This document shows positions 8,747-17,334 of a stretch of DNA of 64,000 bases, one piece after another. Every line of letters begins with the position of its first letter. Position 1 is the stretch's first letter. Under the pieces are notes generated by a model that saw only the letters and a list, made by a program, of their open reading frames with translations, was not told the origin of the DNA and ran no database searches. Origin of the DNA: Candidatus Alistipes avicola (GTDB lineage Bacteria; Bacteroidota; Bacteroidia; Bacteroidales; Rikenellaceae). A program made the position numbers and the translations under genes. The DNA lies in contig DWYR01000008.1 of the NCBI GenBank assembly GCA_019118565.1, positions 149,333 through 213,332 on the forward strand. Reading direction: 5' to 3'.

Positions 8747-10687
8747 TTACTCCTCTTTCTTGGCACGGAGCGTATGCATCGCAAAGTAGACGATAATGCC
8801 GATATACATCACCAGTGCCAGCCACGAAGCGCCATTCGATGCGCACCATTCGGCCAGTTTCCAATCGGCTCCCGCAAACTTGATGATGGCGCTTACGACT
8901 CCCATTAGGGCACCTCCGGCGATGAATCCCGAGGCGATAAGCGTACCCTGGCTCATGCGGGCCTTGTTGAGGGCTGCGTCTTTCGAACGGGTCGATACGA
9001 ACCATGCGACTACACCTCCGATGAGCAGCGGAAGGTTCAGTTGCAGAGGGATGAACATACCCAGCGAGAAGGGAAGTGCCGGGACGCCGATGCCGGTCAG
9101 CACCAGTGCCAGAATGGCTCCGCAGAAGTAGAGGATCCAGGGAGCCGATCCGCCCTGCATGAGCGGTTGGATGACAGCTGCCATGGCATTCGCCTGAGGT
9201 GCGACGAGCGGACTGCCTTCACCGAATCCGTATGTCTTGTTGAGCAGGATCATGACGCCCGCTACGGTTGCAGCCGATACGAAGACACCCAGGAATTTCC
9301 AACCCTCCTGTTTCTTGGGCGTCGATCCGATCCAGTATCCGATCTTCAGGTCGGTGATGAAACCGCCGGCAGTCGAGAGGGCCGTGCAGACTACGCCACC
9401 GATGATCAGTGCGGCCATGATGCCGCTCGTGCCGTTCAGACCGATACTTACCAATACGAGCGACGAGAGGATCAGCGTCATCAGCGTCATGCCCGATACA
9501 GGGTTGCTGCCGACGATCGCGATGGCGTTGGCCGCCACGGTGGTGAACAGGAACGAGATGACGAAGACGATCAACAGCGCAACGATGGTCTGTCCCCAGT
9601 TGCCCAGCACGCCGAACTGGAAGAAGAAGAATACGGCGGCGAGCGTGGCGATCAGAATCGAAAGGATCAGCCGCATGCTAATATCGCGCTGCGTGCGCTC
9701 GACCTTGACTTCGGCGTTTTTCTTTTTACCGGAGAATTCGCTGATGGCCAGTCCCAATGCCTGACGGATGATGCCGCCCTGACGGATGATGCCGATCAGG
9801 CCGGCCATGGCGATACCGCCGATTCCGAGCGGACGGCCGAAGGTCTGGAACAGATCCTCGGGCGACATTCCTGCACCTGTTGCGGTGGAGCCGACGATCG
9901 GAACGACGAGCCACCACACAAGGAACGAACCTGCGGCGATGATGGCCGAATATTTCAGACCGATAATATATCCAAGACCCAGGATGGCGGCGCTCGTATT
10001 GACCTGCAGCATCACCTTGAACTTGTCGGCAATGGCGGTTCCCCATGCGGTCATACGGGTCGAGATGGCCTCACCCCAGAGTCCGAATGTGCTGGCGCAG
10101 AAGTCGTAGAGACCGCCGACCAGACCGGCCACGGCGAGCAGTTTGGCCTGGCTGCCGCCCTTTTCACCCGATACGAGCACTTCGGTCGTGGCCGTAGCCT
10201 CCGGGAAAGGATATTTGCCGTGCATCTCCTTGACGAAATATTTGCGGAAGGGGATGAGCAGTACGATGCCCAGGATGCCGCCGAAAAGCGAAGAGAGGAA
10301 TATTTTGTAGAATTCGGCTTCGAGACCGAGAATATAGAGGGCCGGAAGGGTGAAGATCGCTCCGGCGACGATGATACCCGACGATGCGCCGATCGACTGG
10401 ATGATGACGTTTTGTCCGAGCATATTCTTTTTACCCAAGACGTTCCCGACTCCGACGGCGATGATGGCGATCGGGATGGCGGCCTCGAATACCTGACCGA
10501 TACGCAGCCCCAGGTAGGCTGCGGCGGCCGAGAAGAGAATCGCCATGAGGATGCCCATGGTTACCGAGTATGGGGTTACCTCCTTCGGCGTGGTGTTGGC
10601 CGGAAGGATGGGCTTGTACTCTTCACCCGGTTTAAGTTCCCGATAGGCGTTGTCGGGTAATGATTGTGTGGGTTTGTTTTGCTCCAT
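8747..10687 (-). CDS. OPT family oligopeptide transporter
   Basis: Inner-membrane transporter of the OPT family (646 residues from the ATG), with many hydrophobic segments from about residue 40 to the end. The frame can be read from a GTG at 10717, but the ATG at 10687 (MEQNKPTQSLPDNAYRELK) is preferred, since the GTG lies only about 10 bases from the predicted promoter box. The N-terminal core YKPILPANTTPKEVTPYSVT and the signature IGASSGIIVAGAIFTLPALY are typical of bacterial OPT proteins. The family moves small peptides or, in other branches, metal chelates. With pepT next in the operon, peptide import is the most likely role. Confidence 0.9.
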   Translation of the reverse strand: MEQNKPTQSLPDNAYRELKPGEEYKPILPANTTPKEVTPYSVTMGILMAILFSAAAAYLGLRIGQVFEAAIPIAIIAVGVGNVLGKKNMLGQNVIIQSIGASSGIIVAGAIFTLPALYILGLEAEFYKIFLSSLFGGILGIVLLIPFRKYFVKEMHGKYPFPEATATTEVLVSGEKGGSQAKLLAVAGLVGGLYDFCASTFGLWGEAISTRMTAWGTAIADKFKVMLQVNTSAAILGLGYIIGLKYSAIIAAGSFLVWWLVVPIVGSTATGAGMSPEDLFQTFGRPLGIGGIAMAGLIGIIRQGGIIRQALGLAISEFSGKKKNAEVKVERTQRDISMRLILSILIATLAAVFFFFQFGVLGNWGQTIVALLIVFVISFLFTTVAANAIAIVGSNPVSGMTLMTLILSSLVLVSIGLNGTSGIMAALIIGGVVCTALSTAGGFITDLKIGYWIGSTPKKQEGWKFLGVFVSAATVAGVMILLNKTYGFGEGSPLVAPQANAMAAVIQPLMQGGSAPWILYFCGAILALVLTGIGVPALPFSLGMFIPLQLNLPLLIGGVVAWFVSTRSKDAALNKARMSQGTLIASGFIAGGALMGVVSAIIKFAGADWKLAEWCASNGASWLALVMYIGIIVYFAMHTLRAKKEE

Positions 10688-10726
10688 GTTTATGTCGTTT
10701 TTTGTTGAATTTTTCACAGTAACTTA

Positions 10727-10734
10727 CAAAGCTA
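10727..10734 (-). promoter_or_regulatory. Putative -7 box for the OPT-pepT-nadE operon
   Basis: On the minus strand TAGCTTTG matches TAnnTTTG and ends 40 bases upstream of the ATG at 10687. No good -33 TTTG is seen at the expected distance; the region there is A/T-rich. Confidence 0.5.
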
Positions 10735-10750
10735 ATTATTTTCTGGAGAA

Positions 10751-10785
10751 AATAAAAAAGTTCCGGCCTCAAAATGGGGCCGGAA
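10751..10785 (-). terminator. Rho-independent terminator after the alpha/beta hydrolase gene
   Basis: On the minus strand TTCCGGCC pairs with GGCCGGAA across a 9-base loop (10761-10785), followed by CTTTTTTATTT. It follows the hydrolase stop and separates it from the OPT promoter. Confidence 0.8.
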
Positions 10786-10810
10786 TCCTATCTCAGCGGG
10801 TTTGGGGCGT

Positions 10811-11788
10811 TTATAGCGTCTGGATGAACGCGCTGATGGCCTGCACCAGCTCTTCCGAGATGGGCAGCGCAGGGTTGGTGTAGACACTCAGAACCTGCTG
10901 CTGCATGTCGCGCTCTTGGCTGATTTTCATCGGGTGGGTCATGTCGTGAATGATAATCTTGCGGGCTTTCGGCTGTGCCTGGGCTAGTGCTTCGGCATCC
11001 TTTACCGATACCTGCAGGTCGTTGTCTCCATTGAGAATCAGCACCGGCTGTTGCACGTTGCGGATCTCCTCGCGCGGATCATACTGCATCCAGGAGCTCA
11101 TGTAGGGCTGGATGGAGGGGCGAAATACCATCTGGAGCTGGGGCGGAATCTCTGATTCGGGGACGCTCTCTCCCTGTTTGAGCCGGGAGAGTATCTTTTG
11201 GGTCGATAGCATCAATCCCGGATTGACCCCCATGGTCTGGATGCCGAGTTGGATCTGGAGAATCTCGTCGATCGGGAATCCTGCTCCGGCGATCGAGATG
11301 ACGGCTGCAATACCCTTTTCGCCGTCTGCCGCCAGAGCCAGGGCGATGAGCGAACCTTCGCTGTGCCCGGCCAGTACGACCTTCTCGAATCCCGTCTGTC
11401 GGAGATAATCGATACATGCTCTTGCCCCGTTGATGTAGTCTTCGAAGCGGAGCGAATCCTCGGGTATTCTTTGGTTCGGGTCGGTGTAGGTGCTGGCACC
11501 GATTCCCTGCTTATCGTAGCGCAGTGAGGCGATGCCGGTACTTTTGAGCGCCTCGGCGAGTTGATAGTAGGCGTTGGTGTGGAGTGCAGGACCGCCGTTT
11601 CCGTTACGGTCGATCGGTCCCGATCCGGCGATGATGAGAACCGCCGTATTAGCCGGCTCATCGGGTGTAACGAGCGTTCCCCGGAGCGTTCCCCACGGTT
11701 GTGGAATGGCCACCTCCTCCTCTTTGGCCTGGGCCGTGAGAAGTGTGGCAAGCAGCAACAGGGTGCCGAGCCATTGGATTGTTTTCAT
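10811..11788 (-). CDS. Secreted alpha/beta hydrolase (serine hydrolase, S33-like)
   Basis: A 325-residue protein with a signal peptide (MKTIQWLGTLLLLATLLTAQA), so probably periplasmic. The nucleophile elbow GHSEG places the catalytic serine at residue 143. The oxyanion region is IIAGSGPIDRNGN (52-64). Candidate acid and base lie in LNGDNDLQV and HDMTHPM near the C terminus. Similar enzymes are annotated as esterases or proline-iminopeptidase-like hydrolases, and the substrate cannot be inferred. It is 12 bases downstream of murF and ends at a strong terminator, so it is the last gene of the manC-murF set. Confidence 0.88.
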   Translation of the reverse strand: MKTIQWLGTLLLLATLLTAQAKEEEVAIPQPWGTLRGTLVTPDEPANTAVLIIAGSGPIDRNGNGGPALHTNAYYQLAEALKSTGIASLRYDKQGIGASTYTDPNQRIPEDSLRFEDYINGARACIDYLRQTGFEKVVLAGHSEGSLIALALAADGEKGIAAVISIAGAGFPIDEILQIQLGIQTMGVNPGLMLSTQKILSRLKQGESVPESEIPPQLQMVFRPSIQPYMSSWMQYDPREEIRNVQQPVLILNGDNDLQVSVKDAEALAQAQPKARKIIIHDMTHPMKISQERDMQQQVLSVYTNPALPISEELVQAISAFIQTL

Positions 11789-11800
11789 TTTTATCTTGTT

Positions 11801-13060
11801 TTAGAGTTGTTCCGTCGTTGTTTCAAGACCGATCCCTCGTGACCCTTTGATCAGAATGAGGGCATTTCGGATCGGTTCCCGTTTCAATGCCTCCGCAAGC
11901 AGGTGCTGGTTTTGATAGAGTGAGGTCCGCGCGGGCTTTTCTGCCAGACTGTTGTAGGCCTGGGCGAAGTGGTCGCCGACCAGCAGCAATCGGGCCTCCG
12001 GAATTTCGGCCGCAAGTGCGAGAATACGGCAGTGCTCCTTCTGGGACCAGTCGCCCAACTCCAGCATATCTCCAAGAATCAGCACCTTTTGAGAACGTCC
12101 TTCGAGTGGCTCTGTACGGAAGTTGAGCAGGGCGGCCTGCATACTCGATGGGTTGGCATTGTAGCAGTCCAGAATCAGGGTGTTGTAGGACGATTCGAAA
12201 CGTTGCGAGCGGTTGTTGTCGGGATGATAGGAGGTGATGGCCTTGCGGATGCGCTTCTCTTCGATGTTGAAATGGTGTCCGACCGCAACGGCTGCCGCTA
12301 CATTGAAACGGTTGTAGTCCCCCTCCAGATGGTGAGCGACCCCTTCCGCCAGCGAAGTCGAATAGCGGTCGGTGTGAAGGCCCGGACGTTGGTCTGCCAT
12401 CTCCGACAAGACCGGATCCTCTTTCCGGATAAAGGCTGTGCCGCCGTGTGCCGCCAGATAATCCAGCAGTTCCCCTTTGCCGCGGCGTACCCCCTCCGGG
12501 CCGCCGAATCCTTCGAGGTGGGCCAGCCCGACGTTGGTGATGATGCCGTAGTCGGGTTCTGCGATCGAGGTCAGCAGGGCGATCTCTCCGCACGCGCTGG
12601 CACCCATCTCCACAACGCCGAATTCGGTCCGATCGCTCATCGCGAGCAGGGTCAGCGGAACGCCGATGTGGTTGTTCAGGTTCCCGTGCGTGGCATAGGT
12701 CGTATATTTCTCCGACAGGACACGGGTGACGAGCTCCTTGGTGGTCGTTTTCCCGTTCGATCCCGTGATGGCCAGGATCGGAATACCCAATTCGCGGCGA
12801 TGTTCCCGCGCCAGTGCCTGAAGCGCCTGTAGTACATCTTCGACTACGACCAGCCGGTCATTCAGATCGGGGTGTTGTGTCGGTAGTGAGGCATCGTCCA
12901 CGACGGCATAAGCGGCCCCTTTGGCAAGGGCATCGGCTGCGAATCGGTTGCCGTCGAATGAGGCCCCCTTGAGGGCGAAAAAGAGTGAATCGGGCTCGAT
13001 CCGGCGAGAGTCGGTCGAGATATGGGGATGGAGTCGGAACAGGTTGTAAAGCGTAGTCAT
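11801..13060 (-). CDS. murF: UDP-N-acetylmuramoyl-tripeptide--D-alanyl-D-alanine ligase
   Basis: Adds D-Ala-D-Ala to UDP-MurNAc-tripeptide, the last cytoplasmic step of the peptidoglycan precursor. The 419-residue protein shows the Mur ligase layout. An N-terminal substrate domain has STDSRRIEPDSLFFALKG (15-32). The ATP-binding central domain has P-loop GSNGKTTT (100-107) and later MGASACGEI. A C-terminal ligase domain contains LDCYNANPSSM. Murein synthesis genes often cluster, but here the neighbours are manC and a hydrolase, so this murF lies outside any mur/dcw cluster. Confidence 0.97.
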   Translation of the reverse strand: MTTLYNLFRLHPHISTDSRRIEPDSLFFALKGASFDGNRFAADALAKGAAYAVVDDASLPTQHPDLNDRLVVVEDVLQALQALAREHRRELGIPILAITGSNGKTTTKELVTRVLSEKYTTYATHGNLNNHIGVPLTLLAMSDRTEFGVVEMGASACGEIALLTSIAEPDYGIITNVGLAHLEGFGGPEGVRRGKGELLDYLAAHGGTAFIRKEDPVLSEMADQRPGLHTDRYSTSLAEGVAHHLEGDYNRFNVAAAVAVGHHFNIEEKRIRKAITSYHPDNNRSQRFESSYNTLILDCYNANPSSMQAALLNFRTEPLEGRSQKVLILGDMLELGDWSQKEHCRILALAAEIPEARLLLVGDHFAQAYNSLAEKPARTSLYQNQHLLAEALKREPIRNALILIKGSRGIGLETTTEQL

Positions 13061-13080
13061 GACTGGTGCTTTTATGCAAT

Positions 13081-13104
13081 CGGGAGCGCTTTCGAACGCT
13101 CCCG
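13081..13104. other. Hairpin between manC and murF
   Basis: CGGGAGCG pairs with CGCTCCCG across an 8-base loop. There is no T-run on either side, so it may stabilise an mRNA end or attenuate transcription rather than terminate it fully. Confidence 0.5.
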
Positions 13105-13112
13105 AGGTTTGG

Positions 13113-14189
13113 TTAAATGTATTTGTCGCCGCTGTCGTATTTGACGTCGTCGATGAATTTCTTGACGTTTTGCTCTTCGCTGCGAGGACAGATCATCAGC
13201 ACATCCTTCGTATCCACGACAATGAACTCTTTTAGCCCCTTGATGACGGCAATTTTCTCTTCGGGCAGTGAGATGATGCAACTGCGGGTGGTATCATCCG
13301 TATAGCACCCCTTTTCGGGTTTGGCGTTGGCATAACGATCCTTGCGGGCGTGCTGGTAGAGTGATCCCCAGGTGCCTATATCGCTCCATCCGAACTCTCC
13401 GCGATGGACGTAGACGTTGTCCGCCTTTTCCATGACACCGTAGTCGATCGAGATGGCCCGACATTCGGAGAAGACTCTTGCAACGGCCTCCTCTTCGGCA
13501 GGAGTTCCCAGTGCCGTGTCGATCGACTCGAAGAGTGCGTGGTGTTCGGGCAGGTGCAGGCGGAGTGCATCTAGAATATCCTCTACTTTCCAGATGAAGA
13601 TGCCGGAGTTCCAAAGAAATTCGCCGGTCTGCAGGAAGGTCTGCGCCAGTTCGAGACTCGGTTTCTCGGTGAAGCATTTTACCTTGCTGATCGGCTGGTC
13701 GGACGAGACCTGAATGTAGCCGTATCCCGTTTCGGGACGAGTCGGCGTGATGCCGACGGTCATCAGGGCGGCGTGGTCGTCGATAAAATCGAGGCAATCT
13801 TCAATGATGGGACGAAAAGCCTCTTCGTCGAGGATCAGGTGGTCGGAGGGGGTGACGATCATTTTTGCCTTCGGATCTTTTTTCCGGAGGACTGAGGCGG
13901 CGTAGCAGATACAGGGTGCCGTATTGCGACCGATCGGTTCGCAGAGAATCTGATCCTCTCCGATTTCAGGTAATTGCTGCCGGACGAGCTCTTTATAGCG
14001 GGCGTTGGTTACGATCAGGAAATTGTTTTCGGGTATGATCTTGCGGAAGCGGTCGAAAGTCATGCGCAGGAACGATTTGCCTGTGCCGAGAATATCGAGA
14101 AACTGTTTGGGCATGGTCTGGCGGCTCAATGGCCAGAAGCGGCGGCCGATACCGCCGGCCATGATGACGCAATAGGTCTGGTTGTTCAT
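13113..14189 (-). CDS. manC: Mannose-1-phosphate guanylyltransferase
   Basis: Makes GDP-mannose from mannose-1-phosphate and GTP, feeding capsule, LPS O-antigen and GDP-fucose synthesis. The 358-residue protein has the nucleotidyltransferase signature MAGGIGRRFWPLSRQTMPKQ (10-29), the substrate-binding region FTEKPSLELAQ and the C-terminal FGWSDIGTWGSLY. It lacks the phosphomannose isomerase domain found in the longer bifunctional forms. It is the first gene of the manC-murF-hydrolase set. The upstream region contains a diverged copy of the promoter-bearing repeat. Confidence 0.95.
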   Translation of the reverse strand: MNNQTYCVIMAGGIGRRFWPLSRQTMPKQFLDILGTGKSFLRMTFDRFRKIIPENNFLIVTNARYKELVRQQLPEIGEDQILCEPIGRNTAPCICYAASVLRKKDPKAKMIVTPSDHLILDEEAFRPIIEDCLDFIDDHAALMTVGITPTRPETGYGYIQVSSDQPISKVKCFTEKPSLELAQTFLQTGEFLWNSGIFIWKVEDILDALRLHLPEHHALFESIDTALGTPAEEEAVARVFSECRAISIDYGVMEKADNVYVHRGEFGWSDIGTWGSLYQHARKDRYANAKPEKGCYTDDTTRSCIISLPEEKIAVIKGLKEFIVVDTKDVLMICPRSEEQNVKKFIDDVKYDSGDKYI

Positions 14190-14232
14190 AATCTATTTTG
14201 TTCGTTTTATTGACGAAAACCGGATTTGTTAT

Positions 14233-14290
14233 AAAGATAGCGAACGACGAGCGGCAATTGCGAGTTTGTTTGCGAATTTACCGGAGTAGC
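14233..14290 (-). repeat. Diverged copy of the promoter-bearing intergenic repeat
   Basis: This 58-bp stretch between manC and pssA matches the two tandem copies at 31860-31917 and 31932-31988 over most of its length. Shared blocks are AAAGATAG, GAGCGGCAA, TTGTTTGCGAATTT and CCG(A)GG(A)G. On the minus strand it ends in TATCTTTA, a near -7 box about 43 bases upstream of the manC start. The central dyad seen in the other copies is disrupted here. Confidence 0.65.
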
Positions 14291-14303
14291 CTTCTATCTT
14301 CTA

Positions 14304-14331
14304 CAAAGATAAAAATTATTTCCTATATTTG
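14304..14331. promoter_or_regulatory. Back-to-back -7 boxes for manC (-) and pssA (+)
   Basis: TATCTTTG on the minus strand (14304-14311) and TATATTTG on the plus strand (14324-14331) both fit TAnnTTTG and are separated by 12 bases. They point outward toward manC and pssA. Neither has a clear -33 TTTG at 19-21 bases. Polymerase could not occupy both at once, so the two transcripts may compete. Confidence 0.5.
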
Positions 14332-14363
14332 CTGTCTATACCGCAATAATTCCGGACCATATT

Positions 14364-15089
14364 ATGCAGATAAGACTTTTTACGATTCCGAACATTCTGA
14401 CTCTTTGCAACCTGCTCTGCGGAGCCTTTGCAGCGGTCTCCGCCTTGTTACAGAATGACTTGGTGTCGGCGTTCTGGTTTATCGTGTTGGGCGCCGTGTT
14501 CGATTTTCTGGACGGATTCTCGGCCCGTCTGCTCAAAATGCCTTCGCCCATCGGTATCCAACTGGACTCGCTGGCCGATGTGCTGACCTTCGGGTTCGCC
14601 CCGTCGGCAATTCTTTTCCGGATGTATCTCGGAGCTGAATCACTCTGGTCTACGGATGTGTATGTGGGATTGGGCGTTTTTATTCTGGTGGCTTTTGCCG
14701 CGCTGCGTCTGGCTAAATTCAATGTCGACGATACGCAGACTACTGAATTTTGCGGACTTCCTACGCCGGCCGGTGGCTTGTTTTGCGCCTCCCTCGGTAT
14801 GTTGTGGCAGATGGGACGTTTGCCTCTTACGGGGGAGGCTGTTGTTGCTATTGCTTTCGTAGTGGCCTTGTTGCTGATCGCTCCGATCCGCATGTTCTCT
14901 CTCAAATTCCACGGCTTCGGGTGGCGGGGCAATGAATTGCGCTATATCTTTTTGGCAACCAGCGCTGTGCTGATAATTTTCCTGCGGGCATACTCGATCC
15001 CGACAATCATCGTTTTGTATATTGTCGTTTCGACGATACGCTGGGTGTGTGCTTGGGCAAAATGTCCTGAAAAAACACGGGAAGCGTGA
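14364..15089 (+). CDS. pssA: CDP-diacylglycerol--serine O-phosphatidyltransferase
   Basis: Membrane enzyme making phosphatidylserine, the precursor of phosphatidylethanolamine. The 241-residue protein carries the CDP-alcohol phosphotransferase motif as DGFSARLLKMPSPIGIQLDS followed by LAD, with all the conserved Asp, Gly, Ala and Arg positions. It has about six further membrane segments. No psd (phosphatidylserine decarboxylase) gene is adjacent. The start at 14364 (MQIRLFTIPNILTLCNLLCG) matches the family N terminus and lies 33 bases after the TATATTTG box. Confidence 0.95.
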   Translation: MQIRLFTIPNILTLCNLLCGAFAAVSALLQNDLVSAFWFIVLGAVFDFLDGFSARLLKMPSPIGIQLDSLADVLTFGFAPSAILFRMYLGAESLWSTDVYVGLGVFILVAFAALRLAKFNVDDTQTTEFCGLPTPAGGLFCASLGMLWQMGRLPLTGEAVVAIAFVVALLLIAPIRMFSLKFHGFGWRGNELRYIFLATSAVLIIFLRAYSIPTIIVLYIVVSTIRWVCAWAKCPEKTREA

Positions 15090-15097
15090 TTTTTTAT

Positions 15098-15105
15098 TAT
15101 CTTTG
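15098..15105 (+). promoter_or_regulatory. Putative -7 box for the porin-like gene
   Basis: TATCTTTG lies between the pssA stop and the ATG at 15131, with a predicted leader of about 20 bases. No clear -33 element is seen. Confidence 0.5.
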
Positions 15106-15130
15106 CCGCAATTGTTTGTAGTGTACTCCG

Positions 15131-17290
15131 ATGTATTCGAAGGCGTTGAAAAAAATTTTGTGGATTTTGTTGTGGGGAGGATTCCTGTTCGTCCCGATGT
15201 GTGTCTCCGCACAGTTCGATGCACAGGCCATGTACCGCCAGCAACAATTACAAAATGGCAACGACCCGAACGGAACTCCTATCGGCGCCAATCCATTTCA
15301 GAGCGATGATTCGAATCAACAGGCCGAACAGACCGATACCACCAAGAAAAAAAGAATTCGTAAACCGCTCGAATCCTATTTCTTCAACGATTCCATACGG
15401 GCTCTTCCCAATTTCTCGTGGACAATTAATAGTGATTACAACAAAGTGGAAATCAATCCGTTGGATACGACGTTGGCTACCTGGCGGATCGATTATCCCT
15501 TCTACAAGGAGGGGGTCGGACATGCCGCTTTGGGCGGATTGGGTCAGGCGACACTTCCCTATAACTATTTCGAACGACCCGAATATCGGGACTTCGACTT
15601 CGCGGCAGGGTTTGACGTATATACCTACCGCATGGAGAACGTCCCTTTCTACAATCTGAAAAAGCCCTATTTCCAGTTCCAATACCTTGAATCGGGACAG
15701 AAGAAGTTTCGGGAGGCGAATTTCGGGTTGACGGTAGCGCATAATATTTCGCCTACGACCGGTTTTAATCTGAATTACAGATCTCGCGGAACCAACGGAC
15801 TTTATGAGTGGCAGAAGACCAAGAACCAGAACTTGTCGGTTGCCGTATCGCACACGGGAAAACGTTATTCGATTCATGCCGGGTATATCAACAACCACAT
15901 GGAGATGCGTGAGAACGGAGGTGTCGTCGGTGAATGGGCCATTCGGGATACGGTCTTCGAAATGCCTTCCGGAGTGCCGATGAAGTTGACCAACTATCAG
16001 GCGCAGAATGTCTATCGCAACAATGTATTTTTTGTCGAACAGTCGTTCGGTATTCCGCTGGTTCCGGTAACGGATCGGGATTTTTCGATTGCGAATCTCC
16101 CGGCGGTCTATATCGGCCATTCATTCGAGTATAACGTCTGGAGCAAGGTTTATACCGATGTCAAGGGGACTTATACGGACGAGCGTTACAGCCGTGATGA
16201 GGAGGGAAATTTCGTCTTTCAGGATGGGTTGGAGTACTATAAAGATTGGTTTATTAACCCGGCACAGTCGCGGGATTCGCTTTATGAACGAGTCATCTCG
16301 AACCGGATTTTCGTCCAGGCTCAGCCATGGGATCGCAACGGGGTGATCGGTACTCTTAACGGCGGTGTCGGATTTGATCTGCATACCTATTCCCAGTTTC
16401 GGATGGAATCCTATTTGACGGGTTGTTACGAAAGGGTACACGAGAGCAGTTATTTCTTTTACGGATCGATCGAAGGCAAAATCAAGAGATATGTCGACTG
16501 GGGTGCGGATGCTAAATTCTACCCCTCGGGATATAGAGGCGGAGATATGTCGATTGGGGGAAATTTGACCCTGACGGGATTTATCCGCAACCGACCCTTG
16601 ATTCTCTCTGGGCGTTTCCGTACGGAGACGCGTTCTCCGAGTTTTTGGCAGGAGAATCTATTCTCTAACCACTATGTGTGGAATACTCCTTTGAATAAGG
16701 AGAGCGAAACTCGTTTTGAGGTTTCGTTCCGAGTGCCCGATTTTGCTCTCGAATTGGGGGCATGGCAGGGTGTGGTCACCGACAAGATTTATTACGGCCT
16801 TGAGAATGGGGACGTACGGATCATGCAGGACCATGGGACGACCAGCGTGACGAGTGTATATGCCCGCAAAGATTTCCGGATTGCCGGACTTCATTTGGAT
16901 CATAAGGTATTGTTGCAGTGGAGTACGAATCAAGAAGCAATACCCGTTCCGCTTGTCAGCGCCTTCCTGTCGTATTACTACGAGTTTTGGGCGGTGCGAG
17001 ACGTGTTGAGAGTGCAGTTTGGATTGGACGGCCATTTCAATACGAGGTATTATGCGCCGGGATACAGTCCAGCTCTCTCCGAATTTGTCAATCAGCGAGA
17101 GGTACAGGTGGGAAACTATCCCTACGTGGACCTTTTCTTGGTCGCCAAGTGGAAACGAGCCCGAATATTCTTGAAATACCAACACATCAATCGTGGACTG
17201 TTCGGTAATAACGAATATTTCGCCATTGCGAAATATCCGCTTAATCCGGGTATGTTCAAGTTCGGTATTTCGTGGGGATTCTATGATTAG
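15131..17290 (+). CDS. Putative porin (Porin_10-type outer-membrane beta-barrel)
   Basis: A 719-residue protein with a signal peptide (MYSKALKKILWILLWGGFLF, ending at about VCVSAQ, residue 28). A low-complexity, Gln/Asn-rich and basic linker follows (about 30-80, with DTTKKKRIRKPLESYFF). The remainder is a long series of alternating amphipathic strands with aromatic ends, for example NISPTTGFNLNYRSRG and LPAVYIGHSFEYNVWSK, ending FKFGISWGFYD. A terminal aromatic strand is typical of barrels inserted by BamA. The pattern matches the Bacteroidota Porin_10 family, whose substrates are unknown. It follows pssA by 41 bases and precedes a lytic transglycosylase. Confidence 0.75.
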   Translation: MYSKALKKILWILLWGGFLFVPMCVSAQFDAQAMYRQQQLQNGNDPNGTPIGANPFQSDDSNQQAEQTDTTKKKRIRKPLESYFFNDSIRALPNFSWTINSDYNKVEINPLDTTLATWRIDYPFYKEGVGHAALGGLGQATLPYNYFERPEYRDFDFAAGFDVYTYRMENVPFYNLKKPYFQFQYLESGQKKFREANFGLTVAHNISPTTGFNLNYRSRGTNGLYEWQKTKNQNLSVAVSHTGKRYSIHAGYINNHMEMRENGGVVGEWAIRDTVFEMPSGVPMKLTNYQAQNVYRNNVFFVEQSFGIPLVPVTDRDFSIANLPAVYIGHSFEYNVWSKVYTDVKGTYTDERYSRDEEGNFVFQDGLEYYKDWFINPAQSRDSLYERVISNRIFVQAQPWDRNGVIGTLNGGVGFDLHTYSQFRMESYLTGCYERVHESSYFFYGSIEGKIKRYVDWGADAKFYPSGYRGGDMSIGGNLTLTGFIRNRPLILSGRFRTETRSPSFWQENLFSNHYVWNTPLNKESETRFEVSFRVPDFALELGAWQGVVTDKIYYGLENGDVRIMQDHGTTSVTSVYARKDFRIAGLHLDHKVLLQWSTNQEAIPVPLVSAFLSYYYEFWAVRDVLRVQFGLDGHFNTRYYAPGYSPALSEFVNQREVQVGNYPYVDLFLVAKWKRARIFLKYQHINRGLFGNNEYFAIAKYPLNPGMFKFGISWGFYD

Positions 17291-17334
17291 CGTACTGTAC
17301 GGCACGGGAAGAACTGCCTGCAGAAATAAATCGT

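Noticed and set aside
9041..10660. Long open frame (539 codons) antisense to the OPT transporter
   Set aside because: It is rich in Asp, Glu, Arg and His from reverse reading of hydrophobic codons; the OPT frame explains the sequence.
10688..10717. GTG start for the OPT transporter at 10717
   Set aside because: It lies about 10 bases from the -7 box, leaving almost no leader; the ATG at 10687 fits better.
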